DNA of 64,000 nucleotides from Bacteroidota bacterium (GTDB lineage: Bacteria > Bacteroidota > Bacteroidia > B-17B0 > Aurantibacillaceae): NCBI GenBank assembly GCA_021323535.1, contig JAJONO010000051.1, forward strand, positions 1 to 64,000, given 5' to 3'. Each line of letters begins with the position of its first letter. The stretch's first letter is position 1. This document shows, piece after piece, positions 1-8,193 of this stretch. The position numbers and the translations under genes are program-made. Under the pieces are notes generated by a model. That model made no database searches. It had not been told where the DNA came from and was given only the letters and a program-made list of their open reading frames with translations.

Positions 1-540
1 TTCAATAAATTTGAGAAAATTTTCAGGGAATTTAATATCTGGTATGAGTTTAGTGTTTTACCCGGATTTAAAAACGACAGTTCTGAACAACGATTTGATT
101 ACACCTTGGTGACGAAAAAAAATCCATACTCCTTTTCAACTGAAGTGGAAACAGAAAATACTTCCGGTGATTTTACAGAGTTCCCTATTTCAACCATTCA
201 TGTTACAAAGGGTGTGGGCTTAGTCAGCACTTTTATTAATAAAATACTCTGGAAAACCGGCGATCGTGGGTATGGCAACGGTTTAAGCGCAAGAACAGCT
301 TCACTTAAATTTACCAGCCCACAACAGGAAATGATATCGATAGACATTTTAAATGCGGCTAAATCATCCGTCTATAAAAAGTTTCTGAAAAACAACAATT
401 ACATGCACTGGATCTCTCATCCAAAAATGTTTACGAATCATGGTTTGAAAAAATTTGACGCTTTCTTGAATCACGCTAATCAAAGCTATCAGGTGGAATA
501 TAACTTTAAAAAAATGCACATAAAAAGTAAAACAATATGA
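1..540 (+). CDS. C-terminal part of a probable polysaccharide deacetylase-like protein (5' end outside window)
   Basis: The frame is open from base 1 and stops at 540, so this is the 3' part of a longer gene; the first Val/Met-type codon inside the window is not its start. About 179 residues are visible. The segment with FTEFPIST followed later by WISHPKMF resembles the C-terminal part of polysaccharide deacetylases of cell-surface sugar loci, where an EFP-type strand and a His-Pro pair near the end line the active site. The metal-binding motif would lie upstream and cannot be seen. Its stop overlaps the start of the epimerase gene by four bases (ATGA), so the two are translationally coupled. 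Function is inferred from weak motifs plus context. Confidence 0.45.
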   Translation, partial: FNKFEKIFREFNIWYEFSVLPGFKNDSSEQRFDYTLVTKKNPYSFSTEVETENTSGDFTEFPISTIHVTKGVGLVSTFINKILWKTGDRGYGNGLSARTASLKFTSPQQEMISIDILNAAKSSVYKKFLKNNNYMHWISHPKMFTNHGLKKFDAFLNHANQSYQVEYNFKKMHIKSKTI

Positions 541-1628
541 AGGTCCTTATTCTGATTGGTACAAGGCCAAATTTTATAAAAGTTACACGGTTCAAGGATG
601 TAGCACTCAAGTTATTTCCTGATGTGAAAATTTCAATCGTGCATACCGGTCAGCACTATGACGAAAAGATGGCTGACATTTTTTTCAGTCAGTTTAAACT
701 TGAACCTGATCATTATCTCAAAATCAAGCCTGCCTCACCAAATAAACAGATCGCCGAGATCATGATAAAACTGGAGGAGTTATGTGAGATAACCGGTAAG
801 CCAGATCTTCTGATAGTCCCTGGTGATGTAAACTCCACACTTGCGGGTGCTCTGTTCGCGAATAAAGCCGGAATCCGTCTGGCACATCTCGAGGCTGGCC
901 TGCGGAGCTTTGACCGGACTATGCCTGAAGAGTTCAACAGGATTGTAACCGATGAGTTAAGCGATATATATTTTGTAACTGAGTCCAGTGGTACAAATCA
1001 CCTGGAAGCAGAAGGAAAACCTATAGAAAAAATACATTTTGTTGGCAATACCATGATTGATACAATGGTTGCGTATGAAAATGAAATAGACGCTTCCGAT
1101 GTACTGAAAGAATATAATTTACAATCGGAGAAGTTTGTTCTTATGACCATGCACCGGCCTGCAACAGTTGATAACAAAATTGAATTTGAGAAGTTGTTAC
1201 ACCTCATCGATTCCTTATCCGACAGATATAAAATAATATTTCCTGTTCACCCGCGCACTTTAAAGAATGCGGAAAATTTCGGACTACACGGTCGTATCAG
1301 TGCTAATAAAAGTCTTATCTGTACTGAGCCGCTCGATTATTTCGCTTTTCAAAAGTTAATAAAGTCCTGCGCTTTTATAATAACCGACAGTGGAGGTATT
1401 CAGGAAGAATCTACATACCGGAAAAAACCCTGCCTCACACTTCGTCCAAATACTGAACGGCCTGTTACTGTTGACACAGGTAGCAACACCTTGCTGCCTT
1501 TCGATATGACTCTTATCCTTAACACAATTTCCCAGATTGAAAAAGGGAATTACAAGAAGGGTAATATTCCTGAGTTATGGGATGGGCATGCCACAGAACG
1601 TATCATGAAAATAATTGCTGCCGGGTGA
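537..1628 (+). CDS. wecB: UDP-N-acetylglucosamine 2-epimerase, non-hydrolysing
   Basis: Cytoplasmic enzyme interconverting UDP-GlcNAc and UDP-ManNAc, supplying ManNAc-type sugars for surface polysaccharide. The 363 residues match the family length. Visible signatures are GTRPNFIK (res 8-15), HTGQHYDE (36-43), VPGDVNSTLAG (94-104), HLEAGLRS (117-124) followed by PEEFNR (130-135), HPRT (238-241) and TDSGGIQEES (283-292), covering the UDP-binding and catalytic acidic residues of the GT-B-like fold. ATG at 537 overlaps the preceding stop by four bases; the stop overlaps the next gene's GTG start. Identification is firm; the exact sugar end product is not known. Confidence 0.93.
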   Translation: MKVLILIGTRPNFIKVTRFKDVALKLFPDVKISIVHTGQHYDEKMADIFFSQFKLEPDHYLKIKPASPNKQIAEIMIKLEELCEITGKPDLLIVPGDVNSTLAGALFANKAGIRLAHLEAGLRSFDRTMPEEFNRIVTDELSDIYFVTESSGTNHLEAEGKPIEKIHFVGNTMIDTMVAYENEIDASDVLKEYNLQSEKFVLMTMHRPATVDNKIEFEKLLHLIDSLSDRYKIIFPVHPRTLKNAENFGLHGRISANKSLICTEPLDYFAFQKLIKSCAFIITDSGGIQEESTYRKKPCLTLRPNTERPVTVDTGSNTLLPFDMTLILNTISQIEKGNYKKGNIPELWDGHATERIMKIIAAG

Positions 1629-2746
1629 TCTTCTACGTTACTTTTAATGACCTGCCTTCAGGGATCTATTTCAGCCAGGTTACCGACGTCGTTGCTTTTA
1701 TCCGTCATCAGCTGCAGAAAGAAATTCGTCTCGTTGCATTTATTTCTTTAAGGAACTTCTCACAAAATAAAAAAGCCATTAAAAAAGAACTGGGCGATGC
1801 AATTGTGGTTCCAATGGTGCCGGGTGTTACGCGCTGGCGCTTGAACAAGTGGTTGCTTTCTTTTCTCTGCTTCATTTATAAACCTGAGGTTATTGTAGGC
1901 CGTAGTGTGCTTGCGAGCATGCTTGCATTTTACAGTAAATGTAGGGCCCGAATAGTTTATGATGGCCGTGGCGCCATATCAGCTGAATGGAAAGAATACG
2001 GTGTGATTACAGACACGCAAATGCTTTCTGAGATTGCTGAATTAGAAAAACATGCCGTTCTTGAAGCGTGGAAGCGCATTGCTGTTTCTGAACATCTGGT
2101 TAATTACTGGAAACGTGAATTCAACTACGATCAAGGTTCACACGTTATCATTCCCTGTACTTTGAATAAACAGTATGAATCCTTAGAAGTTACAAATGAA
2201 ACCATTTTACAATCCAGAAAACGATTGGGGTTTGATACAACTGATATTGTTTTCGTGTACGCAGGTTCCATTTCCGGTTGGCAGGGTTTTGATCTTCTTT
2301 ATAATTTTATGCGGCCCATTCTGAACACCGCGCACAACTATAAGTTATTGTTATTGTGCGCACCTGATAAAAACACAGAAAGATTGCTGTCGGAATTTCA
2401 GGGCCAGGTAAAACGGATTCTTGTATCGCCGTCGGATGTACCAGCTTATTTACTGGCCGGCGATTACGGATTACTGATAAGAGAAGCCAGTGTAACGAAT
2501 GAGGTTGCTTCTCCGGTTAAATTCGCCGAGTATCTCGCATGCGGTTTGAAAGTTGTTATATCTCCATACCTTGGAGATTACAGTAACTTTGTAGCAGAGA
2601 CTAACACGGGCATTGTATCACAAGGACAACCCGCTGGTACTTTTACAAGTGTTTCAATAAACGAAAAATTGCGCTGCCGCAACCTCTCATTAAAAACTTT
2701 TACTAAATCTGTTTACGAGGAAAAATACCGCGAGATCTTCGCATAA
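1625..2746 (+). CDS. Glycosyltransferase, GT-B fold (GT4-like)
   Basis: Probable cytoplasmic glycosyltransferase assembling the polysaccharide repeat unit. The C-terminal half has the GT-B donor-site layout: FVYAGSISGWQGFD (around res 215-230), a LLLLCAP strand, and SPVKFAEYLACGLKVVIS near res 300-315, where GT4 enzymes bind the nucleotide-sugar. An upstream ATG at 1577 is in frame, but it would put 16 residues over the wecB tail. The GTG at 1625 gives the natural N-terminus MIFYVTFNDLPSGIY and overlaps the wecB stop (GTGA), so I chose it. Donor and acceptor sugars cannot be read from the sequence. Confidence 0.8.
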   Translation: MIFYVTFNDLPSGIYFSQVTDVVAFIRHQLQKEIRLVAFISLRNFSQNKKAIKKELGDAIVVPMVPGVTRWRLNKWLLSFLCFIYKPEVIVGRSVLASMLAFYSKCRARIVYDGRGAISAEWKEYGVITDTQMLSEIAELEKHAVLEAWKRIAVSEHLVNYWKREFNYDQGSHVIIPCTLNKQYESLEVTNETILQSRKRLGFDTTDIVFVYAGSISGWQGFDLLYNFMRPILNTAHNYKLLLLCAPDKNTERLLSEFQGQVKRILVSPSDVPAYLLAGDYGLLIREASVTNEVASPVKFAEYLACGLKVVISPYLGDYSNFVAETNTGIVSQGQPAGTFTSVSINEKLRCRNLSLKTFTKSVYEEKYREIFA

Positions 2747-2780
2747 TACCCGGACCTCATCTGAACGCTAATCATTCTCA

Positions 2781-3851
2781 ATGCCTATAAAATACAAATA
2801 CGAACAGCTGGCGGGCAAACGCATTTTTGGACTTGATCTTGTAAGAAGCATTGCTGTGTGTGCTGTCGTTTTTTCACACACCGGCTATGAACGGATCTTT
2901 GGTTTCAGATACGGAGTAATAGCTATCGAGTATTTTTTTGTGATGAGTGGTTTTCTTGTAGGAGAAATGCTGGTGCGTGAATTTTATGAAGGCTCTACAT
3001 TAAAGACGCTGTATAATTTCTGGATCAAACGATGGTTTCGTACCCTACCCTTGTATTACCTCATACTGATTCTGAAAATATTTTTAACACCACCGGATGC
3101 AGGAACAACATTATGGCCCTACTTTTTCTTTCTTCAGAATAACATCGGAGGTATTAGTTTTTATACAGTAAGCTGGACGCTGGTAATTGAAGAATGGTTT
3201 TACCTGCTCATGCCTCTGCTGATCTTTTTATTTTTCAGAAAAGGCATAGTCGGAAGTAAATTCCTGTTTTTTGCGACCCTTGTTATTGTGGGGGAGAACG
3301 TTCTGCGGATAATCAATGTGGCCTATCGAGACGTGCCCTGGGGTGGAGTTGTTGGAAGTTTTCCTTTCAGGTTTGATTCGTTTATGATTGGTGTACTTAT
3401 CGCATTTGTAAAAGTGAATTACAGAAGTGTGTTTGATAAACTTGCGTCAAAAACCAATTTCCTGATCGTTTCATTTCTGTTTCTGATTTACCTGGTAGCT
3501 TACGGGTATTCTCACGGAGGAGATCTTGAATCAAAAGTATGGTGGACAAGAACTGTGGCTTTTACCATCACCAGCTTGTTTATGGCGTTACAGATGCCAT
3601 TTCTCAATAATTCAACATTTCTGAACAATATAAGTGACAGCAATCTGATCAAGAGATGGCTGACCTGGCTCAGCCTCCTTTCTTATCCTATTTATCTTAT
3701 ACATATGGACTTTATGGATGTGGCACACACAAGTATTCATCCGTTAAACCTTTGCATTAATTATGCGGTGATAATTTTGATTAGTTACCTTCTGATCGTT
3801 TTCTTTCACCAGCCGGTTACTAATTCCAGGAAGAAATTCCTTATCAAATAA
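2781..3851 (+). CDS. Acyltransferase-3 family membrane protein
   Basis: Inner-membrane O-acyltransferase of the OafA/NodX type, which adds acetyl or other acyl groups to surface glycans. The family signature is at the N-terminus: FGLDLVRSIAVCAVVFSH (res 16-33), with the catalytic-type His in VFSH, then FFVMSGFLVGE and WIKRWFRTLPLYYL. About ten hydrophobic helices follow over 356 residues. It lies 34 bases after the glycosyltransferase on the same strand, so it probably belongs to the same transcript. The acyl group and target sugar are unknown. Confidence 0.85.
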   Translation: MPIKYKYEQLAGKRIFGLDLVRSIAVCAVVFSHTGYERIFGFRYGVIAIEYFFVMSGFLVGEMLVREFYEGSTLKTLYNFWIKRWFRTLPLYYLILILKIFLTPPDAGTTLWPYFFFLQNNIGGISFYTVSWTLVIEEWFYLLMPLLIFLFFRKGIVGSKFLFFATLVIVGENVLRIINVAYRDVPWGGVVGSFPFRFDSFMIGVLIAFVKVNYRSVFDKLASKTNFLIVSFLFLIYLVAYGYSHGGDLESKVWWTRTVAFTITSLFMALQMPFLNNSTFLNNISDSNLIKRWLTWLSLLSYPIYLIHMDFMDVAHTSIHPLNLCINYAVIILISYLLIVFFHQPVTNSRKKFLIK

Positions 3852-3868
3852 TAACACCTTATCCGAAA

Positions 3869-5011
3869 TCAGTTCTCGCTTTCCTGCGAGCCGGATTTAA
3901 TCACGGTGTATCTTCCCTTCAGTTTAATAAATCGTTTTTCCAGGAATTCATAAGACAGTCCTGAAACAAGAATTGTGCTTAAGAGTACTGTAGAATAAAT
4001 TAAACAATTAAAGAGTATTTCATTAGTGTTTATCGCGAGATGTTTAAGCATTGCCAATACAATTGCGGTTATCATAAAATGATACATGTATATTCCGTAC
4101 GAGATTTTTCCAAGGTAGGAAAGAAATCTGTTTTCCAGCTTAAACCATGTAGCAGGATTTGCGGCCACATTAATAATTATAACCAGAAAAATAAAAGAAA
4201 ACACAATATGAATCCCATCCTGAAGTCTTGCGGGAGTGAAATATACCAGCAACGGAATTAAAACAACACATCCGCACAAAACAAAACGGTTAAAAATAAA
4301 TTTAAGAATGCGCGCGTTTTGCTTAAACAGGTAATAAGCGCCGAGACCGCCAATAGCCATGCATTCGAATTTTGACATTGCTATAAAAAGTTTTAACGCT
4401 ACGAACCATGGCTTGTTCCCGTAGAACATTCCCAGCGCTAAGATTAAAACTTTCACTAAAACAATAATTACAATAATAAGCACAAGAGCTCTTGCTATAT
4501 TTTTAGCTTTGGAAACAAGCCATGGCCAGAAAATATAAAACTGCTCTTCAACACCAATGGACCATAAATGGCCGATATGAGGAACCGCGCCGTATAATGC
4601 CAGCGCCAGGTTTGGAAGAATGATAATGAATAAAATTAAATTAGGATGGAAATTTTGAACAAAAGATTCTTCGAGGTAAGAAATATGAATCTCTTCAAAA
4701 TATGGAAGTATAAAAAAACCAAGAATCAGAATAAAGTAATACAAGGGCCAGATTCGAAGAATGCGTCGTAAGTAAAAATCCCTTATGTTAATTTTTCCCG
4801 CTTTCTCTTTTTCCTTTAAAAGTAAATATGTAATTAAAAAGCCACTAAGCACAAAAAAAAAGTAAACCCCTAATCCCCCTAAATTAAAGATCATGGGTTC
4901 ATTCCAGTAGTGTTTTAACCCAAATGAGCCTTTCAATAGTTCCACGTGAGTAATTATCACCGCGAGAGCAGCAAAAAACCGGAGTCCGTTTATTCCTTTA
5001 AAATAAATCAA
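3869..5011 (-). CDS. Acyltransferase-3 family membrane protein
   Basis: Second inner-membrane O-acyltransferase, 380 residues, convergent with the first. Signatures: INGLRFFAALAVIITHVE (res 7-24), FFVLSGFLITYLLLKE, FYLRRILRIWPLYYFIL and LWSIGVEEQFYIFWPWL, as in OafA-like proteins, then repeated membrane helices. The tail is charged and cytoplasmic in character. The two acyltransferases are clearly diverged from each other, so this is not a recent tandem duplication; they may modify different sugars of the same glycan. ATG at 5011 is used. The gap to the neighbour (3852-3868) holds no clear terminator. Confidence 0.86.
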   Translation of the reverse strand: MIYFKGINGLRFFAALAVIITHVELLKGSFGLKHYWNEPMIFNLGGLGVYFFFVLSGFLITYLLLKEKEKAGKINIRDFYLRRILRIWPLYYFILILGFFILPYFEEIHISYLEESFVQNFHPNLILFIIILPNLALALYGAVPHIGHLWSIGVEEQFYIFWPWLVSKAKNIARALVLIIVIIVLVKVLILALGMFYGNKPWFVALKLFIAMSKFECMAIGGLGAYYLFKQNARILKFIFNRFVLCGCVVLIPLLVYFTPARLQDGIHIVFSFIFLVIIINVAANPATWFKLENRFLSYLGKISYGIYMYHFMITAIVLAMLKHLAINTNEILFNCLIYSTVLLSTILVSGLSYEFLEKRFIKLKGRYTVIKSGSQESEN

Positions 5012-5137
5012 GTGTCAATTAGCATGATTGGTTAATATTAACTTTCATAGGCATTGGTACCCAAAAATAAGACTTTCTTATTAATAAAATTCTTAATTTT
5101 AATGTCGGTGTAATAAGTTCGCCAATTTCGGACATTC

Positions 5138-6466
5138 ATGATGAAACTCCCTGAGAATTCTCTTAAAGAAAAAAACCACAGCATCATTCTGGTGTTTTTC
5201 ATCTATTTGTCCGTTTTTATAAATTCATATGTTTTCTTTAAAGAACCGTTCGAGTTTTATTTTGGCTATCTTATTTTCATTGTGCTTTTACCGGTGTTTA
5301 TTTCGCGATACGGCTTAAATCGAAATCTGTTTTTCATCTTTTTTGCTCTTCTGGTTGCAGGAATTGTTAATATTCTGATGAACAATAATACAAGCAGTCA
5401 GTTTTTTAAAGTTTATACAGGCTTAACCCTTTCTTATTTCTTCTATTATTATGTAATTGTGGAGTTTGATTATGATATTGAAAAGTTATTTAAATGGTAT
5501 TTAAAAGGATGTTATATCGTGGCGCTGATTGGAATATTTCAATTCGTTTCCTTTCTTGTTGGTTTTACGCCGGGTTATAATTTTAACTGGATCCTAAACA
5601 AATGGGGACTCATTCCCGGCGGCAATTTTGGCATACGCGTAAACTCAATATTTGCGGAACCCACGCATCTTGGAGCTGTACTATCTGCCGCTTTTTTCAT
5701 TTCTTTATATAATGTTTTCAGAAAAGAAACATACTACCTTAGTAAATTCCAAAGCTCAGTTATCATTGTAGTTTATTTATTGTCTTTTTCCGGCTTAGGT
5801 CAGGCGGGGATCTTTTTAACTTTTATTTTTATGGCGATAAACTTTGGTTTGGCGCGTTACATCTTTTTATTATTGCCGGTCAGTATTATGTTATTTACTT
5901 TTTTATATAATAATGTAAAGGACTTCAGAGAGCGGTATCAAAGTACGATTGATTTATTTACGACCGGAAAATTTGAACTTGGGAAAACGCATGGATCGTC
6001 ATTCATCTTATACAACAATTACAATATTGCCTTAGAGAATTTTAAAACCAATTTTGTTTTCGGAACAGGAATTGGTTCACACCCTGTGGCGTTTGAAAAA
6101 TATTCGCTGGCCAAGGATTTTAAAGTGTATGGTTTTAACCTTAATTCAGCTGATGCCAATTCAATGCTGTTACGTTTAATTTCGGAGACAGGATTGTTTG
6201 GCGTACTGATTTTTTTAATTCTAATGGTAAAATGTTATGTCAGGCGAAATGTGTATAATGAAAGCTATCACTGGTTGGTTAGCAATGCCATTCTGATCAT
6301 GATCATGCTAAATCTTTTCAGGCAGGGTCATTATTTCCTTAATGGATTTCCTTTTTTTGTTCTCCTCTACTATTTCAACTGGGCAGCCCACAATAAATTT
6401 CTTGAAAATCAGTCTCCCTCAGTGGAGGACAATGGTACGGTAACGGTTAAGGAAGAACCTGTTTAA
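5138..6466 (+). CDS. O-antigen polymerase/ligase-like membrane protein (Wzy/WaaL type)
   Basis: Polytopic protein of 442 residues with about 11-12 hydrophobic helices and a longer hydrophilic stretch near res 265-320 (KTHGSSFILYNNYNIALENF, then FGTGIGSHP), which matches the large periplasmic loop of Wzy polymerases and WaaL ligases. It would polymerise or transfer lipid-linked oligosaccharide at the periplasmic face. Location beside epimerase, glycosyltransferase and acyltransferases fits Wzy better than WaaL, but sequence alone does not separate them. Two Met codons are adjacent at the start (5138 and 5141). It is convergent with the TerC gene, with only three bases between them. Confidence 0.72.
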   Translation: MMKLPENSLKEKNHSIILVFFIYLSVFINSYVFFKEPFEFYFGYLIFIVLLPVFISRYGLNRNLFFIFFALLVAGIVNILMNNNTSSQFFKVYTGLTLSYFFYYYVIVEFDYDIEKLFKWYLKGCYIVALIGIFQFVSFLVGFTPGYNFNWILNKWGLIPGGNFGIRVNSIFAEPTHLGAVLSAAFFISLYNVFRKETYYLSKFQSSVIIVVYLLSFSGLGQAGIFLTFIFMAINFGLARYIFLLLPVSIMLFTFLYNNVKDFRERYQSTIDLFTTGKFELGKTHGSSFILYNNYNIALENFKTNFVFGTGIGSHPVAFEKYSLAKDFKVYGFNLNSADANSMLLRLISETGLFGVLIFLILMVKCYVRRNVYNESYHWLVSNAILIMIMLNLFRQGHYFLNGFPFFVLLYYFNWAAHNKFLENQSPSVEDNGTVTVKEEPV

Positions 6467-6469
6467 AGA

Positions 6470-7267
6470 TTATTCGTCCCTTAGATTTAAATCCTTCTTC
6501 CGCTTCACTTTTCTTTCTTTCATGTTAAACATCTCAATGATGAGAGCAAAGGCCATGGCTACATACGCGTAGTTTTTGTTGAGGTGCAGATGAGATTCTT
6601 CAGGCACGCTAAAATTATAAGAGTCGAAAACAGCATCAACTACCAGGATGGCGCCAATAGCAAGAAGGAACACAAGAGCGATCATTTTTATTCCCTGATT
6701 TTTATTAATAAAATCGGCTACATACCCACTGAATAAGATCATAAGCACCATACTCACCACTACGCCACCGATCATAATAAGAACAACACCGCTAACACCC
6801 ACAGCTGCAAGTATGCTGTCGAAGCTGAATACAAAATCAATGATCACGATCTGCATAATGATTGCATTGAACGTGTTTTTTCCCTTCGTAGAATGTTCAA
6901 TCTCATCTTCGTCGGTGTAAATTTTTTCCTGGATCTCCTTCCAGGTTTTTATTAAGAGAAAAATACCTCCTCCAAAAAGAATAAGTGCCTTTCCGCTCAC
7001 ACCATAATCGCCCAGGTAAAACAGGGCTTCTTTTAAACTCGCTATCCATCCTATAAAAAACAGTAAAACCGAACGCACAAAAAGCGCAAGGAGAAGACCG
7101 ATAGTACGGGCCTTTTTTTGCTGACTAACAGGAAGTTTGTTAACCGCGATAGAGATAAAAATGATATTATCTATACCCAGAATTATCTCAAGAAAAGAAA
7201 GTGTAATTAAACCAATAAGACCATTTAAGGAGAAAAGAGCCGCTAAATCGGCCGACCAATCGTGCAT
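6470..7267 (-). CDS. TerC family integral membrane protein
   Basis: Multi-pass inner-membrane protein of the TerC/YoaE family, linked in other bacteria to metal-ion (notably manganese) efflux and tellurite resistance. Key signature LEIILGIDNIIFISI lies about 25-40 residues from the chosen start, and a second IDFVFSFDSILAAVGV follows after a charged cytoplasmic loop; the paired Asp residues are the family's likely ion site. The longer reading frame runs to 7342, but a -7 promoter element reading TATATTTG on the minus strand at 7293-7286 lies inside that extension. The Met at 7267 (265 residues, MHDWSADL...) is therefore the better start and gives the usual family N-terminus. Confidence 0.85.
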   Translation of the reverse strand: MHDWSADLAALFSLNGLIGLITLSFLEIILGIDNIIFISIAVNKLPVSQQKKARTIGLLLALFVRSVLLFFIGWIASLKEALFYLGDYGVSGKALILFGGGIFLLIKTWKEIQEKIYTDEDEIEHSTKGKNTFNAIIMQIVIIDFVFSFDSILAAVGVSGVVLIMIGGVVVSMVLMILFSGYVADFINKNQGIKMIALVFLLAIGAILVVDAVFDSYNFSVPEESHLHLNKNYAYVAMAFALIIEMFNMKERKVKRKKDLNLRDE

Positions 7268-7285
7268 TATTTTGAAAATTTCATA

Positions 7286-7293
7286 CAAATATA
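7286..7293 (-). promoter_or_regulatory. -7 promoter element (TATATTTG) of the TerC gene
   Basis: On the minus strand this reads TATATTTG, matching the Bacteroidota TAnnTTTG consensus. It sits 19-26 bases before the chosen start at 7267. No convincing -33 TTTG is seen at the ideal distance. It mainly serves to argue against the longer TerC reading frame. Confidence 0.5.
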
Positions 7294-7367
7294 CCGCTTT
7301 TTTAACAACAGGGTCTAAATTTTTCATACTGAAAATCAGCAACTTAATTTAAATTAACAAATATTTT

Positions 7368-7410
7368 AGTACTATGTATCACAAAGTACCATTTATACTA
7401 CATATATTTG
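7368..7410 (+). promoter_or_regulatory. Candidate promoter with direct-repeat operator upstream of the PadR cluster
   Basis: TATATTTG at 7403-7410 matches the -7 consensus and lies 50 bases before the 110-residue protein gene. Just upstream are AGTACTAT (7368-7375) and AGTACCAT (7385-7392), two near-identical 8-mers 17 bases apart, and an ATGTA ... TACAT pair spanning 7375-7403. PadR-family repressors often bind ATGT/ACAT half-sites, and a PadR gene is in this cluster, so autoregulation here is plausible. The promoter element is seen; the operator role is inference. Confidence 0.4.
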
Positions 7411-7459
7411 CATCACATAATAGCTACTTATACATAATACTATAAATAAACCAACTAAA

Positions 7460-7792
7460 ATGAAAACAAGATTAATAAAAGCATGTATGGTTATCGGATT
7501 GAGCCTTTCATGCTTTGTAGTAAGTTCAAATACAGGTAATAACGACGCCTGCATCGAAATTGAAAGAACAATTAAAGAATCCATGAAGTTTACGGTAGTT
7601 ACATCTACCGGCACACAAAAAGTAGAAGTACTCTTTACAACCAATACTAATGGCAATGTGAACTTCGTGTTGGTTAAAACAAAAGATGCGCTTCTTAAAG
7701 GCGAAATCGAAAAACAATTTTACAGTAAACACTTCACCGGCTTAAATACCGATGTGGTTAACAGCGTTACGCTCACTTTTAAAACTCTTTAA
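7460..7792 (+). CDS. Small exported protein of unknown function
   Basis: 110 residues beginning with a signal peptide (MKTRLIKACMVIGLSLSCFVVSS, cleavage near res 23-25). The mature part of about 85 residues is alternating hydrophobic/polar and looks like a small beta-rich fold, with segments FTVVTSTGTQKVEVLFTT and NGNVNFVLVKT. No catalytic motif is visible. It is first in a same-strand series leading into PadR and PspC genes (51 bases to the next start), so it is probably part of that regulated unit. No named family recognised. Confidence 0.7.
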   Translation: MKTRLIKACMVIGLSLSCFVVSSNTGNNDACIEIERTIKESMKFTVVTSTGTQKVEVLFTTNTNGNVNFVLVKTKDALLKGEIEKQFYSKHFTGLNTDVVNSVTLTFKTL

Positions 7793-7843
7793 TATAACTA
7801 ACTCGGCAACGGACGCGTTTGCTAAAAACATAAAAGAAAATAC

Positions 7844-8182
7844 ATGATCAATTCAGAGAATACAAAAGCACAAATGCGTAAAGGTGTTCTCGAACTATGC
7901 ATACTTTCGATCTTATCCAAGGGCGATGCTTATCCAACAGAAATCATCGAGAAACTGAAAGATACGAAACTGGTCGTAGTCGAGGGAACCCTCTACCCAT
8001 TGCTCACCCGACTTAAGAACACAGGGCTTCTTAATTACAGGTGGGAAGAAAGTACCAGCGGTCCGCCACGCAAGTACTATAAACTTACCGAAATTGGTGA
8101 ACAATATTTAAAAGAGCTTCAACAGAGCTGGACGGAACTGGTTGATGCCGTTAACAAAACAATTGAGCAAGGAAAAATTTAA
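7844..8182 (+). CDS. PadR family transcriptional regulator
   Basis: Winged-helix DNA-binding protein, 112 residues. Visible features: MRKGVLELCILSILSKGDAYPTEI split across res 11-34 as the first helix-turn region, the recognition helix and wing with EGTLYPLLTRL (around res 47-57), GPPRKYYKLTEIGEQYL (around res 73-89), and a short C-terminal dimerisation helix. This size matches the short PadR-s2 class. It sits 11 bases before the PspC-domain gene and most likely represses its own cluster. The ligand or stress signal is unknown. Confidence 0.9.
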   Translation: MINSENTKAQMRKGVLELCILSILSKGDAYPTEIIEKLKDTKLVVVEGTLYPLLTRLKNTGLLNYRWEESTSGPPRKYYKLTEIGEQYLKELQQSWTELVDAVNKTIEQGKI

Positions 8183-8193
8183 AATAATCTAAA